NCBI RefSeq assembly: GCF_002814235.1
Contig: NZ_PHSU01000038.1
Location: 1 to 64,000, forward strand
DNA from: Pseudomonas sp. QS1027
GTDB lineage: Bacteria; Pseudomonadota; Gammaproteobacteria; Pseudomonadales; Pseudomonadaceae
DNA length: 64,000 nt
Reading direction: 5' to 3'
Below are positions 45,202 through 55,738 of this stretch, piece after piece. How positions within the stretch are numbered: position 1 is the first letter of the stretch; each line of letters starts with the position of its first letter. Below the pieces are notes generated by a model. The model did not search any database. It was not told the DNA's origin and was given only the letters and a program-made list of their open reading frames with translations. Both the position numbers and the translations under genes were made by a program.

Positions 45202-45573
45202 TTTCGCCCAAAATCCCCAACCACATTTCGCGTCAGGAACTCAAGCTCTTTTCTTGCATCCGCGGGGTTGAACTAAACACCGATTTGAAAGCCCAAACCG
45301 CATACGCGGATGGCAGCCGTTCTTCCCCCATGCGTGGGAAAACGGTACGGGTGTTGCAGGGCAAATGCAGGACAAAACTGTCACCCATCAGGAATACCGC
45401 TGCGGGCCAACGACCCGCAGCGTTGAAAACTTCGGCATGGAAGCGGCGCTCGAAAGCCCTCTTCCGCTGTCCCGAAGTGGTTACGCCCGACATCGTTCGG
45501 TTGTAGTGCTTCAGGACAGAACGGTGGGCACCTTCGTGGTGCCCAAACAAACATAGAGAACGTGGAGACACCC
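45202..45573 (+). promoter_or_regulatory. Long leader region of nrdA with two perfect stem-loops
   Basis: About 370 nt separate the NrdR boxes from the nrdA start, with no supported gene. Two perfect stems are visible: CGCTGCGGG / CCCGCAGCG with a 7-nt loop (45398-45422), and TGGGCACC / GGTGCCCA with a TTCGT loop (45525-45545), the latter ending 18 nt before the GGAG ribosome-binding site. The transcription start is not known, so part of this may be upstream of the transcript. Confidence 0.5.
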
Positions 45574-48474
<2,901 letters not shown>

Positions 48475-48510
48475 GCTGAGCGAGGCCCGCGCCTTACCGC
48501 GCGGGTTGAG

Positions 48511-48546
48511 AAACCCCCGTCAGGCCCTGGGCCTGGCGGGGGTTTT
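48511..48546 (+). terminator. Rho-independent terminator of nrdA
   Basis: The stem CCCCCGTCAGGCC / GGCCTGGCGGGGG has a single G-T pair and a short loop, and is followed by TTTTCTTTT. It starts 37 nt after the stop. Its strength indicates nrdA is transcribed alone. Confidence 0.9.
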
Positions 48547-48601
48547 CTTTTGCCTGGAGCAAACCGGCGTGCAACCCCGCTCCTGCGGCCTGCCACATCC
48601 C

Positions 48602-48684
48602 TGTAGGAGCCGGCTTGCTGGCGATGAGGCCTTGAGATCCACATCGATCATTCGGCCACTATCGCCAGCAAGCCGGCTCCTACA
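48602..48684. repeat. REPIN, 'CCGGCTTGCTGGCGAT' class
   Basis: Inverted arms TGTAGGAGCCGGCTTG and CAAGCCGGCTCCTACA flank a 35-nt centre. It lies between the nrdA terminator and the flgE terminator, convergent genes. Confidence 0.9.
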
Positions 48685-48765
48685 GGACCATGTCGCTGGC
48701 GAGATCGCCATGCACAGGAATGGCCTCGACAGAAAGACTCTTGCCGCCCATGTCGCGGGCACAAA

Positions 48766-48787
48766 AAAGCCCCATTCAAGGGGCTTT
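48766..48787 (-). terminator. Rho-independent terminator of the flgBCDE operon
   Basis: AAAGCCCC / GGGGCTTT with a 6-nt loop, and an A-run on the plus side giving the U-tract of the leftward transcript. It lies 28 nt after the flgE stop. Confidence 0.88.
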
Positions 48788-48815
48788 CCTGTGCAACGTT
48801 TTCAGCTAGGCCGCA

Positions 48816-50135
48816 TCACGCCATCTGGATGATGGTCTGCATGATGGTGCTCTGGGTGGAGATGGTCTTGGCGTTCGCCTGGTAGTAGCTCTGGCCCTTG
48901 ATCAGGTCCACCAGCTCACTGGTCAGGTCGACGTTCGAGGATTCCAGGGAACCGGAAACAATCGAACCGTTGGTACCGACCGTACCGCCGTCATAGGCCG
49001 GCTGGCCAGACGCGAACGTCTGTACCCAGCTGGTGCCGCCGACCGCCTGCAAGCCTTGCTCGTTGGTGAAGCTGGCCAGGGCAACCTGACCGATCGCCTT
49101 GTGCTGCTGGTTACTGAAGTTGGCGGAGATCACACCGGTGGCATCGATGCTGATGTCGGTGATCTGGCCGGTGGCGTAACCGTCGTTGGTGATGTTGCTA
49201 CGAGCGGTATCGGCGTTGAACTGGGTGGTTTTCGAAAAGTCGACGGCAATGCCGGCGGCATTGGCGGAGGCACCGTTCGGCGTGAAAACACCGGCGGTTA
49301 CCGTGCCAGGTACCCAACCGGACACAGTGATGCTGGTCGCGGTGGTGCTACCACCGATGCTCGCCAGCTTGCCCGAGGAGTCGAAGGTCACGGCCACCGG
49401 GACCGGGTCGGTAGCGGCCGGCGGAACGGTCGGCGGAACGGTTGCAATCGTCGGTGCCGTACCATCCGGGTTACGACCATCGATCAACGTATAGACGTTC
49501 CAGGTATTGGAGCCGGTCTTGACCGCATACTGGTCCAGCGAGTGAGAGTTGCCCTGGGTGTCATAGATCGTGGTGCTGAACGGCTTGGTGTAGGTCGAAG
49601 TCGTCGCGGGGTCAAACGGCGCGGTGATCACCGCCGACGTGGAGTCGAGGTTGAGCGTCGAACCGACCTGGGTGGTGACCTGCGGCGACAGGTTCGAGGT
49701 GTCGATCCGCAGGTTGGTCAGCACACCCGGAATGATGTTGCCGTTGGCATCGGCGGCAAAACCTTGCAGTTTCGCGGTGCCATCGGTGTTGGTGACGTAG
49801 CCGTCCTTGTCGGTCTTGAAGGTACCGGCACGGGTGTAGCTCAGCGAGCCGTTGCTGCTCAGGACGAAGAAGCCGTTGCCCTGTACGCCCAGGTCCAACA
49901 CGTTACCGGTGCTGTCCATCCCGCCGTTGCTGAAGTTCTGCGAGACGTTGGCCAGGCTCACACCGTTACCGATGCTCTTGGCGCCGGTGCCCAGCTTGGT
50001 CGCCGAGTACACGTCGGCGAATTCCGCACGGGACGACTTGAAACCAGTGGTGTTGACGTTGGCAATGTTGTTGCCGGTGACGTCAAGTTGCTTGCTGGCC
50101 GCAGAGAGACCGCTCAAACCGATATTGAAAGACAT
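48816..50135 (-). CDS. flgE: Flagellar hook protein FlgE
   Basis: 439 residues. The N-terminal MSFNIGLSGLSAASKQLDVTGNNIANVNTTGFK is the conserved rod/hook motif, and the C-terminal ESSNVDLTSELVDLIKGQSYYQANAKTI is its partner for the coiled-coil core. The central variable part is Ala/Thr/Gly-rich, as in other hooks. It is exported by the flagellar type III system and polymerises into the hook. It is the last gene of flgB-C-D-E here, followed by a terminator. Length is normal for Pseudomonas FlgE. Confidence 0.96.
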   Translation of the reverse strand: MSFNIGLSGLSAASKQLDVTGNNIANVNTTGFKSSRAEFADVYSATKLGTGAKSIGNGVSLANVSQNFSNGGMDSTGNVLDLGVQGNGFFVLSSNGSLSYTRAGTFKTDKDGYVTNTDGTAKLQGFAADANGNIIPGVLTNLRIDTSNLSPQVTTQVGSTLNLDSTSAVITAPFDPATTSTYTKPFSTTIYDTQGNSHSLDQYAVKTGSNTWNVYTLIDGRNPDGTAPTIATVPPTVPPAATDPVPVAVTFDSSGKLASIGGSTTATSITVSGWVPGTVTAGVFTPNGASANAAGIAVDFSKTTQFNADTARSNITNDGYATGQITDISIDATGVISANFSNQQHKAIGQVALASFTNEQGLQAVGGTSWVQTFASGQPAYDGGTVGTNGSIVSGSLESSNVDLTSELVDLIKGQSYYQANAKTISTQSTIMQTIIQMA

Positions 50136-50166
50136 GGTTCACTCCTTACTTCGTGTTGGTCGGCTC

Positions 50167-50895
50167 TTACAGGCCAATGGTCTGGACTTTGGACAGAGCA
50201 ATACTGCCCAGGCCCGCCAGGTTGAGCATCATTTCGCCGCCGTTCTGACCCAGGGTCACGCTGCTGACAGTCGCCGGCAGGTTGGTCGTGAGCGCCGTGG
50301 CCGTGCCACTGATCGGCGCGGTTGCAGCAAAGGTGTAGGTACCGCTGGGCAGCAAGGTGCCGGAATCGTCCTTGCCGTCCCAGGCAAAGGAGGCATTGCC
50401 GGCCGACTGCGCCCCCATGTCGATGGTCCGAACCACCTTGCCAGTGGAATCGCTGATCTTCAGGGTCACATCGCTGACGGAACTCGGAACCGTTGCCGTC
50501 CCCGTGAAGGTCTTGGTGGTGTCGACCACGGCCTGGGAGGTCGGCACGATGACCGAACGCCCGACCATCGACGAAGCCTGCAGCGCCTGGGACGACGTGA
50601 AGGAACTGGCAATGTTGTTCACGCTGGTGTTGAGCGTCTGGATACCTTGCAGGCTGCTGAACTGGGCCAATTGCGCGACGAAGGCACTGTTGTCCTGGGG
50701 ATTGGTCGGGTCCTGGTTCTGCAGCTGGGTCACCAGCAGTTGCAGGAAGTCGTCCTCGCCCAGGGTCTGGCCGCCGGCGGCGCTGCTGATGGCATTACCC
50801 AATGCATCGGTGCTGCCGGTGCTCGCCGTCTGGGAGTTGGAAATAATCGTATCAAGCGCCGTGTTGCCGCTCGATGTAGCGCTGGAAACCGTCAT
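50167..50895 (-). CDS. flgD: Flagellar hook assembly (capping) protein FlgD
   Basis: 242 residues. The N-terminal segment holds LGEDDFLQLLVTQLQNQDPTNPQDNSAFVAQLAQFSSLQGI, the FlgD signature. The C-terminal Ig-like/FlgD domain contains GNASFAWDGKDDSGTLLPSGTYTF. It caps the growing hook and is discarded afterwards. It sits between flgC and flgE in the expected order; the gaps (15 and 31 nt) suggest one transcript. Confidence 0.96.
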   Translation of the reverse strand: MTVSSATSSGNTALDTIISNSQTASTGSTDALGNAISSAAGGQTLGEDDFLQLLVTQLQNQDPTNPQDNSAFVAQLAQFSSLQGIQTLNTSVNNIASSFTSSQALQASSMVGRSVIVPTSQAVVDTTKTFTGTATVPSSVSDVTLKISDSTGKVVRTIDMGAQSAGNASFAWDGKDDSGTLLPSGTYTFAATAPISGTATALTTNLPATVSSVTLGQNGGEMMLNLAGLGSIALSKVQTIGL

Positions 50896-50910
50896 AAAAA
50901 TCGCCCCTTA

Positions 50911-51354
50911 TCACTGACCGAGGGTCAGGACCTTCTGCATCATGGTTTTGGCGGTGGTCATAATGTCCGCGTTGGTCTGGAACGAACGGCTGGCGGAAAT
51001 CATGTCGGCCATTTCCTGAACCACGTTGACGTTGGGGTAGTAGACATACCCATTGGCGTCAGCCGCCGGATGGTTCGGCTCATAACGGGCTTCAAGGTTG
51101 CTGGGGTCTTCGACCACGCCCGTGACCTGCACACCGGAACCCGCCCCGTCCTGACTCTGGAACAGCGAGTTGTCAGCCTGGCCCTGGCCGTTCTGGTACA
51201 TGGTGGCGAACACCGGATGCCGGGCGCGATAGGTCTGGTCCACACTCGACGAGACGGTTTCGGCGTTGGCGATGTTACTGGCTACGGTGTTCAGGCGAGT
51301 GGTCTGGGCACTCATGCCAGTACCGGCAATATTGAAAACGCTGGCTAGGGACAT
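50911..51354 (-). CDS. flgC: Flagellar basal-body rod protein FlgC
   Basis: 147 residues. The N-terminal SLASVFNIAGTGMSAQTTRLNTVASNIANAETV is the conserved rod motif, and the C-terminal VVQEMADMISASRSFQTNADIMTTAKTMMQKVL the complementary one. It forms part of the proximal rod. It is 3 nt downstream of flgB. Confidence 0.96.
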   Translation of the reverse strand: MSLASVFNIAGTGMSAQTTRLNTVASNIANAETVSSSVDQTYRARHPVFATMYQNGQGQADNSLFQSQDGAGSGVQVTGVVEDPSNLEARYEPNHPAADANGYVYYPNVNVVQEMADMISASRSFQTNADIMTTAKTMMQKVLTLGQ

Positions 51355-51357
51355 GAC

Positions 51358-51765
51358 TTATTCTCCACGCAGGGCTGAAACCAGCCCTTTGAATCGTGCG
51401 TTCAGCAAAGTGAAGCTGGCCTGGAAATCGACCGAGTTCTGCGCATAGTTCGATTGCTCGATCTGCGCATCCACGGTGTTCTGGTCCAGCGAAGGCTGCA
51501 TCGGTGTGCGGTACTGCAGCGCCGCATCGCCGTTGCTCAGACCTTCAGCTTCGATATGGCGACTGTTGGTGGTGTTCAGCGCGAAACTGCCGTTTTTGGC
51601 CTTGTCGCTCTGCTCGGCGAGCACCGAGGAAAAATCCAGGTCCCGCGCTTTGTAGTTCGGGGTATCGGCGTTGACGATGTTGTTCGCCAGAACTTCGGCG
51701 CGCTGGGCGCGGAAGGCCAGGGCTTGCTCATGGATGCCGAGCGCTTTATCGAAGTTGATACTCAT
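51358..51765 (-). CDS. flgB: Flagellar basal-body rod protein FlgB
   Basis: 135 residues. The FlgB pattern is ALAFRAQRAEVLANNIVNADTPNYKARDLDF at the N-terminus, with the C-terminal QSNYAQNSVDFQASFTLLNARFKGL helix. It begins the proximal rod. It is the first gene of flgBCDE. A sigma-54-type promoter lies at 51830-51844. The ribosome-binding site is modest (GAAGG about 10 nt upstream). Confidence 0.95.
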   Translation of the reverse strand: MSINFDKALGIHEQALAFRAQRAEVLANNIVNADTPNYKARDLDFSSVLAEQSDKAKNGSFALNTTNSRHIEAEGLSNGDAALQYRTPMQPSLDQNTVDAQIEQSNYAQNSVDFQASFTLLNARFKGLVSALRGE

Positions 51766-51829
51766 ATCGGGAAACCTTCAGCGGGTTGACCTGGTTTTCA
51801 GGAACAGGCTTTTCGTTGCAAGAGACAAA

Positions 51830-51844
51830 GCAAGGCCCATGCCA
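51830..51844 (-). promoter_or_regulatory. Sigma-54 promoter of flgBCDE, with upstream direct repeats
   Basis: The minus strand reads TGGCATGGGCCTTGC, one mismatch from TGGCACG-N4-TTGC, with GG and GC at -24/-12. It is 65 nt upstream of flgB. The decamer AAAGCGGCAA is repeated at 51903-51912 and 51935-51944, 59 and 91 bp upstream of the -24 element, in positions suited to an activator such as FleR or FleQ. RpoN control of flgBCDE is established in P. aeruginosa. Confidence 0.78.
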
Positions 51845-51953
51845 TGTTTTCGATGCAAGTAAATCAAGGGCTTGCGGGGAGGCGGCGAGCGGCAATGCCA
51901 GAAAAGCGGCAAGGCATTTCCGCCGAATGCCGGTAAAGCGGCAAAAGCGCCGT

Positions 51954-51984
51954 AAAAAAAACGGGAACCCGCTGGGGTTCCCGT
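51954..51984 (-). terminator. Rho-independent terminator of the cheV-cheR transcript
   Basis: The perfect stem ACGGGAACCC / GGGTTCCCGT has a GCTG loop, and seven A on the plus strand form the U-tract of the leftward transcript. It lies about 20 nt after the cheR stop. Confidence 0.9.
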
Positions 51985-52003
51985 CTTGTGTATGGCTTGC
52001 CGA

Positions 52004-52831
52004 CTACTTGGCCTGGTAGATGATCCCCGGGCTGCACTGCACCATCTGGTAATGGTCCGGCAGGCCGTTCAGGGCTTCCGAGGCCCCGAGGTACAAATAG
52101 CCACCCGGCTTCAGGGTGCCGTGGATACGCAGCAGAATGTCTTTCTTCACTTCGGCGGAGAAGTAGATCAAGACGTTGCGGCAGAACACGATGTCGAACT
52201 TGCCCAGGCTCGCATAGCTGTCCAACAGGTTGAACGAACGGAACTCCACACGGCTACGGATCGGCGCCTTGATCGCCCAGCGTCCCGGCCCTTTCGGGTC
52301 GAAGAAGCGTTGCAGGCGCTCGGGCGACAGGCCGCGGCCAATCGCCAGGCTGTCGTACTCACCGCTTTTGCAGTTGGTGAGCATCAGCCCGGAGAGGTCG
52401 GTGGCGACAATCTGCGCGCCGCCCTTCAACTGACCCATGTTGGTCCGCTCGAACTCGTCGATCGACATCGAGATCGAATAGGGTTCCTGCCCCGACGAAC
52501 ACGCCGCCGACCAGATCCGCAGACGCTGGCCGGGGCTGGCCTTGATCATTTCCGGCAACACCTTGTTCTTCAGGACCTCGAAGGGGTAGGTGTCGCGAAA
52601 CCACAAGGTCTCGTTGGTGGTCATGGCATCCACCACCTGCTCGCGCAAACCGCTGCGGGGCTGGGTCTGGATCCGCTGGACCAGTTCGCCAAGGGATTTG
52701 ATGCCCTGCTGTTCCATCAGTTTATTGAGACGGCTGGAAACCAGATACTGCTTGTTTTCACCGAGCAGAATGCCACAGGCCTTTTCCAGGAAGACCCGGA
52801 ACTGTTCGAAATCCAAATTACCCGTAGACAA
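52004..52831 (-). CDS. cheR: Chemotaxis protein methyltransferase CheR
   Basis: 275 residues. The N-terminal helical domain (LDFEQFRVFLEKACGILLGENKQYL) and SAM-binding domain with TNETLWFRDTYPFEVLK, RIWSAACSSGQEPYSISM and FDIVFCRNVLIYF are complete. It methylates glutamates of chemoreceptors with SAM to reset adaptation. It follows cheV on the same strand, the gap being about 54 nt, and ends at a terminator shared with no other gene. This matches the CheR beside flgA in P. aeruginosa. Confidence 0.95.
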   Translation of the reverse strand: MSTGNLDFEQFRVFLEKACGILLGENKQYLVSSRLNKLMEQQGIKSLGELVQRIQTQPRSGLREQVVDAMTTNETLWFRDTYPFEVLKNKVLPEMIKASPGQRLRIWSAACSSGQEPYSISMSIDEFERTNMGQLKGGAQIVATDLSGLMLTNCKSGEYDSLAIGRGLSPERLQRFFDPKGPGRWAIKAPIRSRVEFRSFNLLDSYASLGKFDIVFCRNVLIYFSAEVKKDILLRIHGTLKPGGYLYLGASEALNGLPDHYQMVQCSPGIIYQAK

Positions 52832-52885
52832 ATGATGCCGCCTCTACAATCGTTCGTACCGCCAGGAACGGAGGTCCCTGATCGC

Positions 52886-53821
52886 TTATTCTGCCGCTTT
52901 GATCCGATCGACTACCCGTGCTGCCAGGTCATCGGGTCGGAACTTGGCCAGGAAATCATCGGCGCCGACCTTCTTGACCATTGCCTGATTAAAGACCCCT
53001 GACAAGGAAGTATGCAGGATGATGTGAAGTTTTTGCATGCGTGGGTCGTTACGGATCTCGGCCGTAAGGGTATAGCCATCCATTTCAGGCATTTCGATGT
53101 CGGAAATCATCATCAGAAATTCCTGTTCCGGCTTCTTGCCCTCGTCGACCAGTTTGCGCAGGTAATCCAGCGCCTGCCGGCCGTCGTTCAACGCCACCAC
53201 TTCGACACCCACGGTCTGCAGGCAACGCGTGACCTGCTTGCGCGCCACCGACGAGTCATCCACCGTCAGCACCCGCATCGACACCGCCTTGGCCTGGGTC
53301 TCGACATCGACCACCCCATGGGAGATGGATTCGGAAGTCGGCGACACTTCGGCGAGGATTTTCTCGACGTCGATGATTTCCACCAACTGGTTGTCGATCC
53401 GGGTCACCGCGGTCAGGTAGTGATCGCGTCCGGTGCCCTTGGGCGGCGGATGGATCTCCTCCCAGTTCATGTTGACGATGCGCTCCACCGACTTCACCAG
53501 GAAACCCTGGGTCTTGGTGTTGTATTCGGTAATGATCACAAACGGATTACTTTGATCCTTGAGACCGCCCGCCCCGGTGGCCATCGCCAGATCCAGGATG
53601 GGAATGGTTGCCCCACGGATATTCGCCACGCCACAGACCACCGGGCTGGATTTGGGCATCAGGGTCAGCTTGGGGCACTGCAACACCTCTCGCACCTTGA
53701 ACACGTTGATCCCGTACAACTGCTGACCGTCCAGACGAAACAACAACAGCTCAAGGCGATTCTGCCCGACCAGTTGCGTACGCTGGTTCACCGAATCCAT
53801 TACACCCGCCATGCCAGCCAC
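52886..53821 (-). CDS. cheV: Chemotaxis coupling protein CheV (CheW-receiver fusion)
   Basis: 311 residues. The N-terminal CheW-like domain (LLFRLDGQQLYGINVFKVREVLQC, VVCGVANIRGATIPILDL) is followed by a receiver domain (LTVDDSSVARKQ, MMISDIEMPEMDGYTLT, phosphoacceptor Asp). It couples receptors to CheA and adapts through receiver phosphorylation. It is divergent from flgA, sharing 71 nt, and precedes cheR on the same strand. Confidence 0.95.
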   Translation of the reverse strand: MAGMAGVMDSVNQRTQLVGQNRLELLLFRLDGQQLYGINVFKVREVLQCPKLTLMPKSSPVVCGVANIRGATIPILDLAMATGAGGLKDQSNPFVIITEYNTKTQGFLVKSVERIVNMNWEEIHPPPKGTGRDHYLTAVTRIDNQLVEIIDVEKILAEVSPTSESISHGVVDVETQAKAVSMRVLTVDDSSVARKQVTRCLQTVGVEVVALNDGRQALDYLRKLVDEGKKPEQEFLMMISDIEMPEMDGYTLTAEIRNDPRMQKLHIILHTSLSGVFNQAMVKKVGADDFLAKFRPDDLAARVVDRIKAAE

Positions 53822-53864
53822 CTCTCACACAAGCTTCATGATCCGACGCCTATTCAGCACTAAA

Positions 53865-53879
53865 CGGCACGAGCCTTGC
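53865..53879 (+). promoter_or_regulatory. Sigma-54 promoter of flgA
   Basis: CGGCACGAGCCTTGC matches the consensus with the -24 GG and -12 GC correct. It ends only 13 nt before the flgA ATG, so the expected start of transcription (about 12 nt after the -12 GC) falls almost at the start codon. Confidence 0.8.
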
Positions 53880-53892
53880 TTTTTATACTGTT

Positions 53893-54654
53893 ATGAAAGC
53901 ACAAACGACATTTTTTCGACGCCTGACATCACAGTACCGCAGATTGCTCTGGGTCTTGGCGGTTTTATGCAGTCTGAACCCCGGCGGCCCTGCCCTTGCT
54001 GACTCGGCAACCCTGCCTGATCAGCTTATCGGCGTGACCCAAGGCTTTCTTGAGTTCACGGTAGAAGACTATCTGGCTACCAGTCAAACCGAAGGACGCT
54101 ACGAAATCCAGGTCAACCAGCTCGATCCACGTTTGCGCCTGGCGGTTTGCGACAAGGAATTGACAGCCAGCCTGGAAAGCCCGGCCACGCCGATTGGCCG
54201 GGTCACGGTCAAGGTCCGCTGTGAAGGCAGCTCGCCCTGGACCGTGTTCGTGCCGGCCCAGGTCAAATTGTTCCGCAATGTGGTGGTCACCACCCGTCCG
54301 TTGAAACGCGCCGGAATCATTGAACCCGGCGATGTCACGCTGCGCGAGCGCGACATCAGCCTGGCCGGCCAGGGCTTCCTGACGTCCACGGATGAGGCCA
54401 TCGGTCAGAAACTTGTCCGACCAATGGTCATGGATCAGGTCATCACCCTGGTTCATCTGGAGCAGGCCGAGGTGGTTCGCAAGGGCGATCAGGTGGTCAT
54501 CAGTGCGACGAGCGGTGGCCTGGTGGTCAGGATGCCGGGTGAAGCCTTGTCCAACGGCGGCCTGAATGAACAGATCCGTATCAAGAACCTGAATTCCCAA
54601 CGGGTGATCAAGGCACGGGTGACCGCGCCGGGACAGGTGGAAGTTGCTTTGTAG
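53893..54654 (+). CDS. flgA: Flagellar P-ring assembly chaperone FlgA
   Basis: 253 residues with a signal peptide (RRLLWVLAVLCSLNPGGPALA, about 17-37) and an SAF-type domain in the C-terminal half (RAGIIEPGDVTLRERDIS, VMDQVITLVHLEQAEVVRKGDQV). It works in the periplasm, helping P-ring (FlgI) assembly. There is no ribosome-binding sequence ahead of the ATG, and a sigma-54 promoter lies just 13 nt upstream, so the transcript is probably nearly leaderless. It heads flgA-flgM-flgN in the rightward direction. Confidence 0.94.
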   Translation: MKAQTTFFRRLTSQYRRLLWVLAVLCSLNPGGPALADSATLPDQLIGVTQGFLEFTVEDYLATSQTEGRYEIQVNQLDPRLRLAVCDKELTASLESPATPIGRVTVKVRCEGSSPWTVFVPAQVKLFRNVVVTTRPLKRAGIIEPGDVTLRERDISLAGQGFLTSTDEAIGQKLVRPMVMDQVITLVHLEQAEVVRKGDQVVISATSGGLVVRMPGEALSNGGLNEQIRIKNLNSQRVIKARVTAPGQVEVAL

Positions 54655-54741
54655 AGAACTGGCGCTAAGCAGCAGCTTTTCCTAAACTGTGTTGCACCGA
54701 GGGACACCGCCAACACGTGCCGGCTCATTCTTATCTGAGCC

Positions 54742-54768
54742 TAAAGTTTTTCCGGGTATGGCCGAAAA
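54742..54768 (+). promoter_or_regulatory. FliA (sigma-28) promoter of flgM
   Basis: TAAA (54742-54745), a 15-nt spacer and GCCGAAAA (54761-54768) match the consensus TAAA-N15-GCCGATAA with one mismatch. It lies about 39 nt upstream of flgM. FliA-driven flgM is the usual feedback loop. Confidence 0.85.
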
Positions 54769-54806
54769 CAAGGCAAGCGTCCAAATACCCAGAGGTTTTT
54801 TTTATC

Positions 54807-55127
54807 ATGGTCATCGATTTCAGTCGTTTGAATAACCCCCCGTCACTGACAGGCAGTACGCGCAGCAGCGCCAGCAAGGAAGCCGACGGCTCCGGAAAAT
54901 CCGCGTCCGTGAGCACTCCGGCCGCCTCGGTCAGCCAGAGCGGGGAATCGGTACACCTCAGTAATGAGGCTCAGCAGTTGCAACAAGTCACTGACAAGCT
55001 GCGCGACCAACCCGTTGTCAACAGCGCCCGTGTGGCCGAGTTGAAGCAGGCGGTTGCCGATGGCAGCTACAAAGTCGACAGCAACCGCGTCGCCAGCAAA
55101 TTGCTCAACTTCGAAGCCCAACGCTAG
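54807..55127 (+). CDS. flgM: Anti-sigma-28 factor FlgM
   Basis: 106 residues from the ATG at 54807 (MVIDFSRLNNP), with AGAGG 11 nt upstream; a longer in-frame start passes through the FliA promoter and is rejected. The N-terminal half is flexible and Ser/Ala-rich; the C-terminal helices with ARVAELKQAVADGSYKVDSNRVASKLLNFE bind FliA. It holds FliA inactive until it is secreted through the finished hook. It lies beside flgN. Confidence 0.95.
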   Translation: MVIDFSRLNNPPSLTGSTRSSASKEADGSGKSASVSTPAASVSQSGESVHLSNEAQQLQQVTDKLRDQPVVNSARVAELKQAVADGSYKVDSNRVASKLLNFEAQR

Positions 55128-55175
55128 GCTCCGGCCTGCGTCAGGCTTTTGGACGCTTAAAAACCAAGGCCAGCC

Positions 55176-55643
55176 ATGCACGACACCACTCTGCTGCAAC
55201 TGATCATCGACGATTTTGCCCCGGCTCAAGACCTGCTTGAGCTGCTGCGTGCCGAATCCCTGGCGCTCCATGGTCGCAATATGTTCGAGCTGGAGGAGAT
55301 TCTGGCGCGCAAGCAAGCGCTGATCGTCCTGCTCGAACAGCATGGTCGCAAGCGCAGCCAGTTGCTCGCCAGCATCAATTTGCCCACCAGCCGTGCCGGC
55401 CTGGAACAACTCGCAGCGCAATCCAGTATTGGCGAGCGATTGCTGAGTCAGAGCGATGTGCTGACTCAATTGCTGGCTGATTGCCAGACCGCCAACGAGC
55501 TCAACGGCCGCAATATCCAGGTTCAGCAAGCGACAACCGCAAACCAGTTGAAGATCCTGACCGGCGGTGAAACCCCCGCCCTCTATGACGCGCGCGGCTC
55601 AACAGCCAGGTCCATGAAACCGCGCCCGCTCAGCCAGGCTTGA
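55176..55643 (+). CDS. flgN: Flagellar export chaperone FlgN
   Basis: 155 residues, long alpha-helical, with no signal peptide. LLQLIIDDFAPAQDLLELLRAESLALHGRN and LEEILARKQALIVLLEQHGRKR fit FlgN. It is the type III chaperone for the hook-filament junction proteins FlgK and FlgL. It lies 48 nt after flgM, presumably the same transcript. Confidence 0.92.
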   Translation: MHDTTLLQLIIDDFAPAQDLLELLRAESLALHGRNMFELEEILARKQALIVLLEQHGRKRSQLLASINLPTSRAGLEQLAAQSSIGERLLSQSDVLTQLLADCQTANELNGRNIQVQQATTANQLKILTGGETPALYDARGSTARSMKPRPLSQA

Positions 55644-55683
55644 ACCGGGCCTTGCGCGTGCTCTATCAAGGCGCGCAACATGC

Positions 55684-55698
55684 TGGCAAAATGCTAGC
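55684..55698 (+). promoter_or_regulatory. Possible sigma-54 promoter of the PilZ gene
   Basis: TGGCAAAATGCTAGC has GG and GC separated by the required 10 nt and matches the consensus except at three less conserved positions. It lies 41 nt upstream of the GTG start. Readthrough from flgM-flgN is the alternative. Confidence 0.4.
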
Positions 55699-55738
55699 TT
55701 TTGCGTGCAGTCGTATTTTGTCTGGAGATTGATGAACC

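Noticed and set aside
45181..45206. AAAACCC...GGGTTTT near 45184-45206 as a terminator
   Set aside because: The stem is interrupted and there is no gene just upstream on the plus strand. The match and 31-bp spacing to the other site make a second NrdR box more likely.
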